Shown in pieces: positions 1 to 11,090 of a DNA stretch of 64,000 nucleotides. The stretch spans positions 62,001-126,000 of the forward strand of contig MAAL01000064.1 of assembly GCA_002163245.1 (NCBI GenBank), in the 5' to 3' direction. Each line of letters opens with the position of its first letter. The first letter of the stretch is position 1. Source of the DNA: Gammaproteobacteria bacterium 42_54_T18. GTDB taxonomy: Bacteria; Pseudomonadota; Gammaproteobacteria; Pseudomonadales; Ketobacteraceae. The position numbers and the translations under genes are program-made. The notes under the pieces are model-generated. The model was not told where the DNA came from. It searched no databases and saw only the letters and a program-made list of their open reading frames with translations.

Positions 1-26
1 GGCTGCTATTTTATTGTTATCCATTC

Positions 27-3000
27 TTATTTTACTCCCGTCTCAACACCTTCCTCTACGATTTTCTTGGCCTTCTCATCTTTACCCTTATTACTATCTT
101 TGCTGCCAGTACTAAACATAGATTCTCTTAATGGTTTGGGGATAACACTAAACGAATCTTTCACCTTTATTTCAGGATTATCGAAAGTCCCTTTTACGGT
201 ATACTTAACAGTAGTTAATTTATCCAGCTGTTTCCCTAACACTTTCTCAATGACGTATGCAGTGGCCGCCGCAGGCAATCCACCCACCGCAGCAGCAGGC
301 AACACTAAGTTTCTTGTCACAGGTATAGCAACTTCCAACTTCAGCGCAAGCTTTTCTTCCGCTAGCAGCACATCACCTTTTAACGCAATACCAACCGCAG
401 GGCTATCTACTTCCATATTTTCAACAGTCAGCACTTTATTTTGCAAGCGTAAGGCACCGTCGATTTTTTCAAATGTTAAATCATCACTACTTAAATCACT
501 GAAATTTAGTTGCAATCGCTTTAACATGGTTTGAAAATTCAATGCTCCCCACACTTTATCAACTGCCCCTGAGTTCACATTAAGGAAATGCCCATCCTTT
601 ATTTTTATGGACATTGCCGCATCCGTTGCCAGCACATCAAATTCAAACGGCGCACCGGGCCATCGGGCATTCAATGATGCAGTAGCCCCACTGCTATCTA
701 ATGATGGCTGCTTACCCCATCCCCGAAGCACATCCGCTACATTTCCTGCCGTTGCGACACCTTGAACAGAGGTTTCGCCAACACCATCATCATTCAACCA
801 ACTCCCCTTCCCTGAAAAGTCAGTTGCTTTCAAATACACAAGTAACGGCTCTATAAGTACACCTTCTGGCACTGGTTTTAGCTGCATATCCCAACGACCA
901 AAAGGTTCATTTCCTAGCAGCAAATTATCTATCTTTAGTACTAAGGGGGGTAGTGTTGCAGGATTCAACCCTGTTTTTTTCACTAACTCTTCAGATATTT
1001 TTCGCCTAAAACCTTCAGACTTAGACAGTTGTAACTGCGAGAATGATGCAACAACTGGAAGCTCCTGCTGATGCAGTTTCTGATTAGGTTTCAACAAATA
1101 TTTAGGCAGAGAAAACTTAGCATCAATACCTTGACCGTTGACATCAATATCCCAAGTGACATTAGAGGGCTTAAAATGCAAATAGGTTTCTGGAAAACTC
1201 TGTCCAAACACTAAAACATTATCAATCTTGAGGTTCCCATCCAGCAATGGCTGCTCTATCTGTAGCGGTGTTCTTAAGGTATCGCCACCTTCAGCTGTCA
1301 AGCGCTCCTCTTTCACGTCACCAACACTCGGCGCATTGAATATATCAGTCCAAGCCTTAACACTAAACTCAGATAAAAGGCCGCCAATACGATAACCGTT
1401 CTCTTTCGGCAAAACAGCTTTACCTCGACCAACACCCCCAAAAACAATTGCAGCTTTTTTCAAACGAGAAGATTCAATCTCTGATACAAAATCAATCACT
1501 TCACCATAACGTAAAGAAAATATTCTTGAATTTCCATTTGTATCTTCACGCTGCTCTGCCCCTAGCGTTGTATAGATATAAAGATCACGTTCTGCGTCGC
1601 TCCCTTTATAGAAAGGTTTTGGCAATTGAACAGCAACGCCCTTTAACGACGACTGCACACTAATATCAGGAGGACTTGCTTTGCTTTTCGGCAAGGTTAA
1701 TGTGGCGTTATACGGTATATTTCCAGACAAATAATTTAAGCCAGGGAAGCTCAGCCAATCAGCAACAAGCGGTAAACTTGCTTCTCCGACCATATTAATC
1801 CGAGTTGATAACAACTCTCTAGCAGGAACATTTCGCTGATCATCACCCTCTACAATCTTATGTTTAAAAACAGGGGAAATATTCGCGCTAACATCACCGC
1901 CAAAAATACGGCCAGACATCTGCTCTGAGCGTATGCCATTTATTAAATCAAAGGTAAAATCACCATTAACATTCTCTACCTTAAGTTTTTGCTCTGGCAT
2001 AGAAAACATACCTTGCTCAATATCAACATCTAAGTCCAATGCTAGCTCAACGTCACCTTTTGCAAGCAACAATGACAGATTCAAACCTAAAGCCATTCCT
2101 CCATCTAGCGCAATCTCATCAACAAACCCACCAATCTTCGATCGTAACGGTGAGCGTTGAAGAATATCCAAACCTTGGGAGGCCGTTCCATTTACTAACC
2201 CGCTCACTGTCAATAAAAAAGGATCATCTTTGACCTCTCGCCGGGTTGTTGCAAGCAACTGATCTATGGATGCCCCATAATATGTACCATCGATAATATA
2301 AGCATCGATAAAAACCCGATCAACAATCACATCAACTTGAGTATTGGTAACAGGAGTCCAATCAGGTAGAAAACGAAATTCCGTGTCATCTAACATAAAC
2401 CCTAACTGCATATTAAGGTCTTCCTCTTGCTTGCGCCAACGCAAAGGGCCATTAAAAAGTATATCGCCCCTCAACAAGTCACCTCCAATTACGCTACCAT
2501 CAAGAAATGTAATCAGCCCTTCTTGTAAAATGCCAGCAGGCAAGTATTTAGGGGTTAAACTCGCGTCAACGCCCCGCAACGTACTCAACGCCCGAATACG
2601 TGGAGACACAGAGGTATCACGCGAAAACCACATTGACATCTGGGTCGCGGTACGAATTTCTTCATTATTTAAGGCTACAAGCCCTGTTTCCATCACAATA
2701 TTTTCGTCCGATAGCTTTACCTGAAGCTGAGCATCAAACCAATCAAATTGTAACTTCTCTCGCATTAGCGCAGGATAATCCAGTAACAAGTCATCCGAAT
2801 GCAACGACACAAAACCCAACGATTCATTTAGCTCAAAATCAGCATGCAGGTTTTGAACACCGGGAATAAATTTATAGGGCAACATGGCAAAATCCAACAC
2901 CTCTGCTGATGCATACATATTGTCAAGCTGTCCCTCTTGTAGCGTTGCACGCAAATGTACGTCTTGCAGTATGCCTTGCGGTGAAGTATGCGTTAACATA

Positions 3001-4199
3001 TCTCGCCCCGTACTCTCGGCAGCGGTGAAATCAATATAGTATTGCACCCAAGGAGCGATGTTAATTTCATCTAACAACAAATCAAACGTCCATTTTTTAG
3101 GGTCACTACCGCCGCTACGCTGAATGTTTAATGATAATAACGCTGGATCCCAAACAAAAAGCTCATGCTCCATGTGAAAATCATTTAGTACTAATTGCGC
3201 TTCCCCCTCTGCCAAATAACGATATTGAAGTACACCTTCGGCCTTACGCAGCGTTGCCTGCCTAAGCTCTTGAGTATTGTTTATTACCACGTCATCAAGC
3301 TCTACATTGGCAGTAATACGGTGCACCACACCTTGATTGACTCTCCCCCAAAGTTCAACTCCACCAAATGCAGATTCAAGCTCAAGATGCTCAAACCGCC
3401 TCATACCTTCAGGCAACCAGGGTACAATGGGGGCATTTTCAACATTTAAGTAATAATCACCCTGCAACGTTTTTAAGTTGACCATTGACCCCTTAACACG
3501 CCCATACATTTGAACCATAGACTCGCTGGGACCGGACAAGCTGAACCGAGCATCAATTTCGCGATAACCTAAACGATTCACCATCAATACATTGACATCA
3601 TTAAACCCAGCCTTTTCTGGCCACATACCATCAATATTGACACGGCTATTGGTTAATTCAAGGTGTGGCTGTCTATTGATATAATCAACCAACCGATAGC
3701 TCGCATCATTATCAATGTCCACACCTTTATCTAAATCAGCACTAGGAGGGGACATTCCAGCAGGCAACAAAAAACCATCGTGATAGACCAACTCTAATGT
3801 TGCACCGTCAATCCACATATTAATACGTGGTTCTAGATTACGAATCGATGAGAGAATAAGCCACTGGAGTTTAATTTTTTGTGCTGAGAACAGTGTAGGA
3901 GATGGTTCAGGAAAGTGTTCGGAGTTATTTTTTACATGACGCTCCTCACTTCTAAAGCTACGAACATCAAGCTCCGTAATCAGCAATTCTGGCCGCATCC
4001 CTTCCCAGGCTCCATGCAACCCACCAACACGAACACGGAACCCCGTTTTTTCGCTAGCAAACAACTCAATATCTTCACGAAAACTATTAACATCTTGTAA
4101 TAGTTCTTTCCCCACAGAGAGCGCTATAGCAAGCACCATCAGCACACAGACTAATGCCCATAAAAATACGCGTGAACATATTAACAACAAGTTACCCAC
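27..4199 (-). CDS. yhdP: YhdP family AsmA-like envelope protein
   Basis: A 1390-residue protein with one N-terminal membrane anchor (about residues 4-29) followed by a very long beta-rich region, as in YhdP/TIGR02099 proteins. The family belongs to the AsmA-like group of bridge proteins thought to move phospholipid between inner and outer membrane. The C-terminal part has the hydrophobic AAAVGGLPAAATAY stretch before a lysine-rich tail, typical of AsmA-like C-termini. It is slightly longer than the E. coli protein (about 1270 residues). It lies 24 bases downstream of rng on the same strand, the order seen in Pseudomonas and relatives. Family assignment is from sequence resemblance and synteny; the transport role is family knowledge. 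Confidence 0.9.
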   Translation of the reverse strand: MGNLLLICSRVFLWALVCVLMVLAIALSVGKELLQDVNSFREDIELFASEKTGFRVRVGGLHGAWEGMRPELLITELDVRSFRSEERHVKNNSEHFPEPSPTLFSAQKIKLQWLILSSIRNLEPRINMWIDGATLELVYHDGFLLPAGMSPPSADLDKGVDIDNDASYRLVDYINRQPHLELTNSRVNIDGMWPEKAGFNDVNVLMVNRLGYREIDARFSLSGPSESMVQMYGRVKGSMVNLKTLQGDYYLNVENAPIVPWLPEGMRRFEHLELESAFGGVELWGRVNQGVVHRITANVELDDVVINNTQELRQATLRKAEGVLQYRYLAEGEAQLVLNDFHMEHELFVWDPALLSLNIQRSGGSDPKKWTFDLLLDEINIAPWVQYYIDFTAAESTGRDMLTHTSPQGILQDVHLRATLQEGQLDNMYASAEVLDFAMLPYKFIPGVQNLHADFELNESLGFVSLHSDDLLLDYPALMREKLQFDWFDAQLQVKLSDENIVMETGLVALNNEEIRTATQMSMWFSRDTSVSPRIRALSTLRGVDASLTPKYLPAGILQEGLITFLDGSVIGGDLLRGDILFNGPLRWRKQEEDLNMQLGFMLDDTEFRFLPDWTPVTNTQVDVIVDRVFIDAYIIDGTYYGASIDQLLATTRREVKDDPFLLTVSGLVNGTASQGLDILQRSPLRSKIGGFVDEIALDGGMALGLNLSLLLAKGDVELALDLDVDIEQGMFSMPEQKLKVENVNGDFTFDLINGIRSEQMSGRIFGGDVSANISPVFKHKIVEGDDQRNVPARELLSTRINMVGEASLPLVADWLSFPGLNYLSGNIPYNATLTLPKSKASPPDISVQSSLKGVAVQLPKPFYKGSDAERDLYIYTTLGAEQREDTNGNSRIFSLRYGEVIDFVSEIESSRLKKAAIVFGGVGRGKAVLPKENGYRIGGLLSEFSVKAWTDIFNAPSVGDVKEERLTAEGGDTLRTPLQIEQPLLDGNLKIDNVLVFGQSFPETYLHFKPSNVTWDIDVNGQGIDAKFSLPKYLLKPNQKLHQQELPVVASFSQLQLSKSEGFRRKISEELVKKTGLNPATLPPLVLKIDNLLLGNEPFGRWDMQLKPVPEGVLIEPLLVYLKATDFSGKGSWLNDDGVGETSVQGVATAGNVADVLRGWGKQPSLDSSGATASLNARWPGAPFEFDVLATDAAMSIKIKDGHFLNVNSGAVDKVWGALNFQTMLKRLQLNFSDLSSDDLTFEKIDGALRLQNKVLTVENMEVDSPAVGIALKGDVLLAEEKLALKLEVAIPVTRNLVLPAAAVGGLPAAATAYVIEKVLGKQLDKLTTVKYTVKGTFDNPEIKVKDSFSVIPKPLRESMFSTGSKDSNKGKDEKAKKIVEEGVETGVK

Positions 4200-4223
4200 T
4201 AACCATTACACCCCATCAACAAT

Positions 4224-5726
4224 CTATACCAACACAACATCAAACTGCTCTTGGCTATACAATATTTCAACCTGGAAGCGAATTGTTTTACCAATAAACT
4301 CCTCAACATCAGCTACGTTTGCAGACTCTTCATCCAATAAGCGATCTACTACATTTTGTGAAGCAATCACCAAGTAGGATTCCGCATCATAAGCTCGATA
4401 TTGACGAAGTATCTCCCGAAAAATTTCAAAACATGCCGTCTCTGCTGTCTTAATAAACCCTCGCCCATTACAGGTAGGGCAGTCCTCACAAAGAATGCGC
4501 TCCAGGCTTTCTCGTGTACGTTTACGCGTCATTTCTACCAGTCCCAACTCAGAGACCTGAGTGATTTTGGTTTTAGCGCGATCACGATCTAGCACTTTTT
4601 CAAATATTCTAAGCACTTGTCGCCGATGCTCTTCTTCTTCCATATCGATAAAATCAATAATAATGATTCCACCAAGGTTACGTAATCGTAATTGTCTTGC
4701 TATCGCCTGTGCTGCCTCCAAATTGGTCTTAAAAATCGTTTCTTCTAAATTGCGGTGACCAACAAAGCCACCTGTATTCACGTCCACCGTAGTCATGGCT
4801 TCCGTTTGATCCACAACAAGATAACCACCAGACTTTAATTGTACATCTCGCGAAAGTGCTTTTTGAATTTCCTGCTCAACGCCATAAAGATCAAATATCG
4901 GGCGCTCTCCCGGGTAATGGTCAATTAGAGAAGCACTAGCGGGTGTAAATTCTTTAGCAAATGCCAATACCTTTGCATAGGTTTCACGCGAATCAATACG
5001 AACCTTTTCCACTCCGTCTCGCACTTCATCACGCAAGGTACGCAAATAAAGCGGAAGATCCTCATGGATTTTAGTGATTTTGCTATCACCTTTCGTCTTC
5101 TCTTTTATTGCACACCACATGCGCCACAAAAAACGCACGTCGCTGCGCAAAGACTCCTTATCAACACTATCGGCAGCTGTACGTAAAATAAATCCGAGCC
5201 CTGAGGGTGTGGTGTTATCACCTCCATCTTTAATTATTTCTTCGGCAACAAGTTCATCCATTAACGTCCGCAAACGCTCTCGCTCGACCTCATCCTCAAT
5301 GCGCTGAGAAATACCAAGGTGATCACTATAAGGCATAAACACCAAAAAACGGGAGGGAATAGACAGGTGCGTCGTTAGGCGAGCTCCTTTACTGCTAATC
5401 ATATCTTTGGTGACTTGCACCACGATATGCTTTCCTTCCTGAACAAGATCCCGGATGTTTGGTACAACCTCAACCCCATCTGAACCGATAGTTTTGTCTT
5501 TTACCCAAATATCCTTAGCATGCAAGAATGCCGCTCGCTCCAACCCTACATCAACAAAAGCTGCCTGCATGCCAGGGAGAACGCGCACAACTTTACCGCG
5601 AAAAATACTCCCGACCTGTCCCCGCTTAGCTTCACGCTCAAGAAAAATCTCCTGAACGACACCATTTTCAATAACGGCAACACGGGTTTCCATCGGTGTT
5701 ACATTAACTAATATCTCTTCACTCAT
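4224..5726 (-). CDS. rng: Ribonuclease G
   Basis: A 500-residue RNase E/G family endoribonuclease that matures the 16S rRNA 5' end and takes part in mRNA decay. An N-terminal S1-like region (GSIFRGKVVRVLPGMQAAFV) is followed by the catalytic DNase-I-like part, with the metal-binding aspartates in TTVDVNTGG and IIIIDFIDM. The zinc-link cysteines are in CEDCPTCNGRG. It lacks the long C-terminal scaffold of RNase E, and its length fits RNase G (about 490). It sits between maf (83 bases upstream) and yhdP (24 bases downstream), the usual mre-maf-rng-yhdP order. Confidence 0.96.
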   Translation of the reverse strand: MSEEILVNVTPMETRVAVIENGVVQEIFLEREAKRGQVGSIFRGKVVRVLPGMQAAFVDVGLERAAFLHAKDIWVKDKTIGSDGVEVVPNIRDLVQEGKHIVVQVTKDMISSKGARLTTHLSIPSRFLVFMPYSDHLGISQRIEDEVERERLRTLMDELVAEEIIKDGGDNTTPSGLGFILRTAADSVDKESLRSDVRFLWRMWCAIKEKTKGDSKITKIHEDLPLYLRTLRDEVRDGVEKVRIDSRETYAKVLAFAKEFTPASASLIDHYPGERPIFDLYGVEQEIQKALSRDVQLKSGGYLVVDQTEAMTTVDVNTGGFVGHRNLEETIFKTNLEAAQAIARQLRLRNLGGIIIIDFIDMEEEEHRRQVLRIFEKVLDRDRAKTKITQVSELGLVEMTRKRTRESLERILCEDCPTCNGRGFIKTAETACFEIFREILRQYRAYDAESYLVIASQNVVDRLLDEESANVADVEEFIGKTIRFQVEILYSQEQFDVVLV

Positions 5727-5809
5727 GAATATCCTCTCACACAGATCTCACTATCGATCTAATCAATTCGACCAAGGTGACACGGCGGGAAGAGCAGATT
5801 ACTGCTCGA

Positions 5810-6409
5810 TCAGCTATTTTGCCAGAAAGGCACATTAAATTGGTTGAGCAACACCACAGTCTTTTCAATGGGTAGGCCCACCACCCCACTGTAACTGCCC
5901 GCTATACTTTGCACAAACACCGCTCCGAAACCCTGAATACCGTATCCACCAGCTTTATCCAGGGGCTCACCCGTATTCCAATAACGCAAGGCGTCCTCCT
6001 CACTCAGAACACGGAACGTCACATCTGTCACAGATAGCTGTGTAGCTCTCTTTTCCGCCAATTGTAACGTGACAGCTGTCATCACTTGATGGGTTCTACC
6101 GGAAAGTGACATTAAGGTCTCGACACATTGACTCTTACTTTCCGGTTTACCCAATATTGCTCCCTCTAATACAACGGAGGTATCTGAACCCAGCACAGGC
6201 ATCAAAGATAACTGATCTGCCACAACTCTACTCCACCCTGCCGCTGCCTTAGCTTGTGACAATCGCTGCACATATGCCTGGGCTGACTCATTGAGCAAAG
6301 GAGTTTCATTCACACCAACAGGCAATGTGGTTAATTGGACACCAATTTGCTTCAGTAATTCACGTCGCCGCGGAGAGGTTGAGGCCAAGTACAAGCTAGT
6401 TAATTGCAT
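5810..6409 (-). CDS. maf: Maf-like nucleoside triphosphate pyrophosphatase (YhdE type)
   Basis: A 199-residue house-cleaning nucleotide pyrophosphatase. The N-terminus LYLASTSPRRREL carries the Maf phosphate-binding signature, and GSDTSVVLEG and KPESKSQ carry the other conserved acidic and lysine positions. The YhdE branch mainly hydrolyses dTTP/UTP and modified nucleotides. The open frame runs 42 codons further upstream, but that part lies inside mreD in another frame and lacks Maf character, so the ATG at 6409 was chosen. It overlaps the 3' end of mreD by 14 bases, suggesting translational coupling. Substrate class is inferred from the family. Confidence 0.93.
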   Translation of the reverse strand: MQLTSLYLASTSPRRRELLKQIGVQLTTLPVGVNETPLLNESAQAYVQRLSQAKAAAGWSRVVADQLSLMPVLGSDTSVVLEGAILGKPESKSQCVETLMSLSGRTHQVMTAVTLQLAEKRATQLSVTDVTFRVLSEEDALRYWNTGEPLDKAGGYGIQGFGAVFVQSIAGSYSGVVGLPIEKTVVLLNQFNVPFWQNS

Positions 6410-6878
6410 ACTGTTTCCGGAGCCAACGAAGGGGTAACACAATCCAGGGCCAAACAACTGCCGAAGATAGAGCAGGCAACCAATACCACAGTGTCCAATG
6501 AGAGGTAGCAACAGTCCTTTGGACCATAAGCACAATCATCAAATAAACACCGACAAGAAGTAGTACGGATAAACTTTGCTGCCACACTGGAAATACACGG
6601 ATACGCATGTGGAGCATATAAGTTATATAAGCAACGGCAGACAATGCCAACGCATGCTGCCCCAACACCGCCCCCACTAAAACATCCTGAAAAATACCTA
6701 CAACCCAGGCAACGATCACTCCCACACGATGAGGGATAGCAATCACCCAATAAATTATAATGAGAGCGACCCACTCTGGACGCAAGTACTCAAGCAAATC
6801 AGGCAGAACCATTACGGTAAGTATATAAGCGAGCATAAAGGTAAATATGATAGCAAGGCTTCCTTCTGAACGAGTCAT
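6396..6878 (-). CDS. mreD: Rod shape-determining protein MreD
   Basis: A 160-residue integral membrane protein of the MreBCD elongasome with about five hydrophobic segments. The N-terminal segments (IIFTFMLAYILTVMVLPDLL, then a WVALIIIYWVIAIPHRVGVI stretch) match MreD, which couples cytoskeletal MreB to cell wall synthesis. The start overlaps the mreC stop by four bases, and the 3' end overlaps maf by 14 bases, so the three genes are tightly coupled. Confidence 0.93.
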   Translation of the reverse strand: MTRSEGSLAIIFTFMLAYILTVMVLPDLLEYLRPEWVALIIIYWVIAIPHRVGVIVAWVVGIFQDVLVGAVLGQHALALSAVAYITYMLHMRIRVFPVWQQSLSVLLLVGVYLMIVLMVQRTVATSHWTLWYWLPALSSAVVWPWIVLPLRWLRKQYAIN

Positions 6879-7789
6879 CCTTCACCCCCATCAATAGCAC
6901 TGATTTTTTCTGTTGGTAACCCTTCTGTCGAAACATCTACAGATTCCGCTACTGACTCTTCCGCTGGCTCTTCTACTGAGAACACTAACAAAACATACCG
7001 ACTACGATCCAAGTTAGCGGTGGGTCGCGCCTCAACAATAGCAAACGGCTGGCCCGGATCATGGCTCACTTTAGATACAACGCCAACAGGATAACCTTTC
7101 GGGAAACGCCCTCCTAAACCAGAACTTACTAATAAATCGCCCACTTCCAAATCCGCGGTATCGGGAACATGAATTAGCCGTAGCTTATCTAAAATACCCG
7201 ACCCCACCGCAATTGCCCGAACCCCATTTCGATTGGCGTGAACCGGCAAACCATGGGTGGAATCGCTGATCAATAAAGCTCTGCTTGTCATCGGCCCCAC
7301 CTCTATGATCTGCCCCATCAGTCCATCTGCATCCAGTACCGCCTGACCTTCATATAATCCGTCATTACGGCCCTTATTTACAATAACTTCATGCCGATAC
7401 GGGTCAGGGTCTACTCCAACAATTTCAGCGACAATAACACGGTCATCAACAATATCTGAAGAATTCATAAGCTCCTTAAGACGCTTATTCTCCGCTACAG
7501 TTGATGCAAGCTTTTGCACCCTACGCTCCAGCAAAAGAACTTGATTGCTAAGCGCAACGTTCTCCCGCTGCAACTGATCTTTTGACTTAACGCCATCAGC
7601 AGACCACTCAGCGACTCTCACCGGCGTGTTAGAAATGTATTGTATAGGGGTCATCAAAACAGACAAACTGTAACGAACAGGCTTTAGTAACCCCGTTCGA
7701 TGATCAACAAAAATGAGTACCATGGACAAAATGACAAAGGTAATCAAACGGTAACGATTTGCCTGGTTTTGCGAGAATATCGATTTAAT
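6875..7789 (-). CDS. mreC: Rod shape-determining protein MreC (probable ATT start)
   Basis: A bitopic inner membrane protein that links MreB to peptidoglycan synthases. It has one membrane segment, a coiled coil (QLQRENVALSNQVLLLERRVQ) and the double beta-barrel domain with SGLGGRFPKGYPVG. The first ATG/GTG/TTG-type start in frame is a TTG at 7747, but this drops the cytoplasmic N-terminus that MreC proteins share. Fourteen codons upstream, ATT at 7787-7789 gives a protein beginning (M)KSIFSQ, very like the MKPIFSRG start of E. coli MreC. A strong GGGAGG ribosome site (7798-7803) stands eight bases before it. With this start the product is 304 residues. It follows mreB after a hairpin terminator. 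Confidence 0.9.
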   Translation of the reverse strand: MKSIFSQNQANRYRLITFVILSMVLIFVDHRTGLLKPVRYSLSVLMTPIQYISNTPVRVAEWSADGVKSKDQLQRENVALSNQVLLLERRVQKLASTVAENKRLKELMNSSDIVDDRVIVAEIVGVDPDPYRHEVIVNKGRNDGLYEGQAVLDADGLMGQIIEVGPMTSRALLISDSTHGLPVHANRNGVRAIAVGSGILDKLRLIHVPDTADLEVGDLLVSSGLGGRFPKGYPVGVVSKVSHDPGQPFAIVEARPTANLDRSRYVLLVFSVEEPAEESVAESVDVSTEGLPTEKISAIDGGEG

Positions 7790-7797
7790 AAGACCAG

Positions 7798-7803
7798 CCT
7801 CCC
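7798..7803 (-). promoter_or_regulatory. Strong ribosome binding site deciding the mreC start
   Basis: GGGAGG on the minus strand, eight bases upstream of the ATT codon at 7789. No good ribosome site precedes the TTG at 7747. The out-of-frame ATG just upstream of the site opens a frame that stops after six codons. Confidence 0.6.
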
Positions 7804-7843
7804 ATTGCCGGTTACATATAAATAGCCAGTTGCCTAAAAATGG

Positions 7844-7877
7844 AAAAACCGGCCAATGTTACCAATAGCCGGTTTTT
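7844..7877 (-). terminator. Hairpin terminator/attenuator between mreB and mreC
   Basis: The arms AAAAACCGGC (7844-7853) and GCCGGTTTTT (7868-7877) pair perfectly around a 14-base loop. Read on the minus strand it is a GC core followed by a U run. It lies directly after mreB, so it probably lowers transcription into mreC-mreD-maf relative to mreB. Confidence 0.75.
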
Positions 7878-7899
7878 CTTAATACTTAGCTGTCAACGT

Positions 7900-9235
<1,336 letters not shown>

Positions 9236-9523
9236 ATGGCACTGGACAAAAGCGAAGTAGAAAAAATCGCTCATTTAGCGCGCATCGCTATAAATGAAGA
9301 CAAAATCCCCGAATACGCTTCTAGCTTATCCAATATTCTCGATTTGGTGGAACAAATGCAATCTACCAATACGGATGATATTGAACCCATGGCTCACCCT
9401 TTGGATGCGACACAGCGATTACGAGATGATGCGGTCACAGAAAATAATCAACGGGATGCATACCAAAAAATAGCTCCCGCAACGGAAGATGGCCTTTATT
9501 TAGTGCCTAAAGTCATTGATTAG
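9236..9523 (+). CDS. gatC: Asp/Glu-tRNA amidotransferase subunit C
   Basis: A 95-residue small subunit of GatCAB, which converts Asp-tRNA(Asn) and/or Glu-tRNA(Gln) to the amidated forms. The sequence follows the GatC pattern [28 protein letters not shown], then the motif [13 protein letters not shown] and LRDDAVTE. It starts at ATG after a GGAGA-type ribosome site, 88 bases before gatA. Confidence 0.96.
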   Translation: MALDKSEVEKIAHLARIAINEDKIPEYASSLSNILDLVEQMQSTNTDDIEPMAHPLDATQRLRDDAVTENNQRDAYQKIAPATEDGLYLVPKVID

Positions 9524-9610
9524 CCGCACACCCCGTTTCTGCATTATCAATGAGTTTTTACAATTTGTCGTCTAGGGGCTTCCCCCGCTTGTTCCATCAA
9601 GGATTTTTCC

Positions 9611-11068
9611 ATGCACAACAAAACATTAGTAGAGCTTTCCCAGCAGCTTGTTAGCGGAGCACTTTCAAGCGTTGAACTAACGCAACATTTTTTAGACCGC
9701 ATCAAATTGCTAGACCCACAACTTAACAGTTTTATCAGCACAACAGATGAACTAGCGCTTGCTCAAGCCAAAATAGCAGACGAACTTCGAGCTGCGGGCT
9801 CAGCAGGCCCTTTAACCGGCATTCCTATCGCGCACAAAGATATTTTTTGCACTAAAGGTGTCAAAACAACGGCTGGCTCTAAGATGCTAGACAACTTCAT
9901 CTCACCTTATGATGCGACCGTGGTTGAAAAGCTCAATGCCGCTGGCACGATCACGCTAGGCAAAACCAACATGGATGAGTTCGCCATGGGTTCTTCCAAC
10001 GAAACCAGCTTTTATGGTGCCGTTAAAAACCCCTGGAACACCGATTACGTTCCTGGCGGGTCGTCTGGAGGCTCCGCAGCCTGTGTTGCAGCTCGCCTAG
10101 CCCCTGCTGCAACGGGTACTGACACTGGCGGGTCAATTCGTCAACCGGCAAGCTTATGCGGCATTACCGGTTTAAAACCAACCTATGGCAGCATCTCTCG
10201 ATGGGGTATGATTGCTTTCGCATCAAGTCTTGATCAAGCGGGACCAATGACACAAACCGCTGAAGACGCAGCATTAATGATGAATGCTATGAGCGGCTTT
10301 GATAGCAAAGACTCAACGTCTATTAACAAGGAAGCTCCGGATTATACCAGCGAACTTAACAATAGCCTTGAAGGGTTAAAGGTTGGCCTTCCTAAAGAGT
10401 TCTTTAAAGAAGGCCTGGATAGCGGCGTCCAGCAGGTAATTGAAACTGCCATTAAAGATATTGAAAAATTAGGCGCAACTGTTAAAGAGATCAGTCTCAG
10501 TACAACGAATTTGGCGGTACCAGCCTATTACGTTATTGCACCGGCAGAAGCATCATCTAACCTCTCTCGCTTTGACGGGGTTAGATATGGGTACCGATGT
10601 GATGACCCAGCCAACTTAGAAGACCTCTATAAGCGCTCTCGCGGCGAAGGGTTTGGTGAAGAAGTTCAACGTCGAATCCTTATCGGCGCATACGCATTAT
10701 CAGCCGGGTTCTATGACGCTTATTATATTAAAGCGCAAAAAGTTCGCCGCTTAATCAAAAATGATTTTGATAGTGCTTTTGCCGACGTTGACGTCATCAT
10801 GGGGCCCACAGCCCCGTCTGCAGGTTTTGCCTTAGGCGAAAAAGCTGATGATCCAATATCCATGTACTTATCCGATATTTACACCATTGCTGTAAACCTT
10901 GCAGGCTTACCCGCAATGTCCGTTCCTGCAGGATTTACTGCCGGGTTACCCGTCGGACTACAAATGATTGGTAGTCACTTTAGTGAACCTCGCTTGTTGA
11001 ATATTGCCCATCAATTCCAACAAGCCACCGATTGGCACAAAAAAACGCCAGACGCATTCACTAAATAA
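9611..11068 (+). CDS. gatA: Asp/Glu-tRNA amidotransferase subunit A
   Basis: A 485-residue amidase-signature enzyme, the glutaminase subunit of GatCAB that supplies ammonia. The catalytic Lys lies in [12 protein letters not shown] and the Ser-cisSer pair in [14 protein letters not shown] with [12 protein letters not shown]. The ATG start follows AAGGA at a normal distance. It lies between gatC and gatB in the standard order and encodes a full-length protein. Confidence 0.98.
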   Translation: MHNKTLVELSQQLVSGALSSVELTQHFLDRIKLLDPQLNSFISTTDELALAQAKIADELRAAGSAGPLTGIPIAHKDIFCTKGVKTTAGSKMLDNFISPYDATVVEKLNAAGTITLGKTNMDEFAMGSSNETSFYGAVKNPWNTDYVPGGSSGGSAACVAARLAPAATGTDTGGSIRQPASLCGITGLKPTYGSISRWGMIAFASSLDQAGPMTQTAEDAALMMNAMSGFDSKDSTSINKEAPDYTSELNNSLEGLKVGLPKEFFKEGLDSGVQQVIETAIKDIEKLGATVKEISLSTTNLAVPAYYVIAPAEASSNLSRFDGVRYGYRCDDPANLEDLYKRSRGEGFGEEVQRRILIGAYALSAGFYDAYYIKAQKVRRLIKNDFDSAFADVDVIMGPTAPSAGFALGEKADDPISMYLSDIYTIAVNLAGLPAMSVPAGFTAGLPVGLQMIGSHFSEPRLLNIAHQFQQATDWHKKTPDAFTK

Positions 11069-11090
11069 CCTAACCATAAGGACAACAACG

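Noticed and set aside
67-534. Plus-strand 155-codon open frame
   Set aside because: It is antisense to the conserved C-terminus of yhdP and has no recognisable domain; the minus-strand protein explains the sequence.
6400-6774. Minus-strand 124-codon frame over mreD
   Set aside because: It is an alternative frame of mreD, rich in Cys and Ser, with no membrane pattern of its own.
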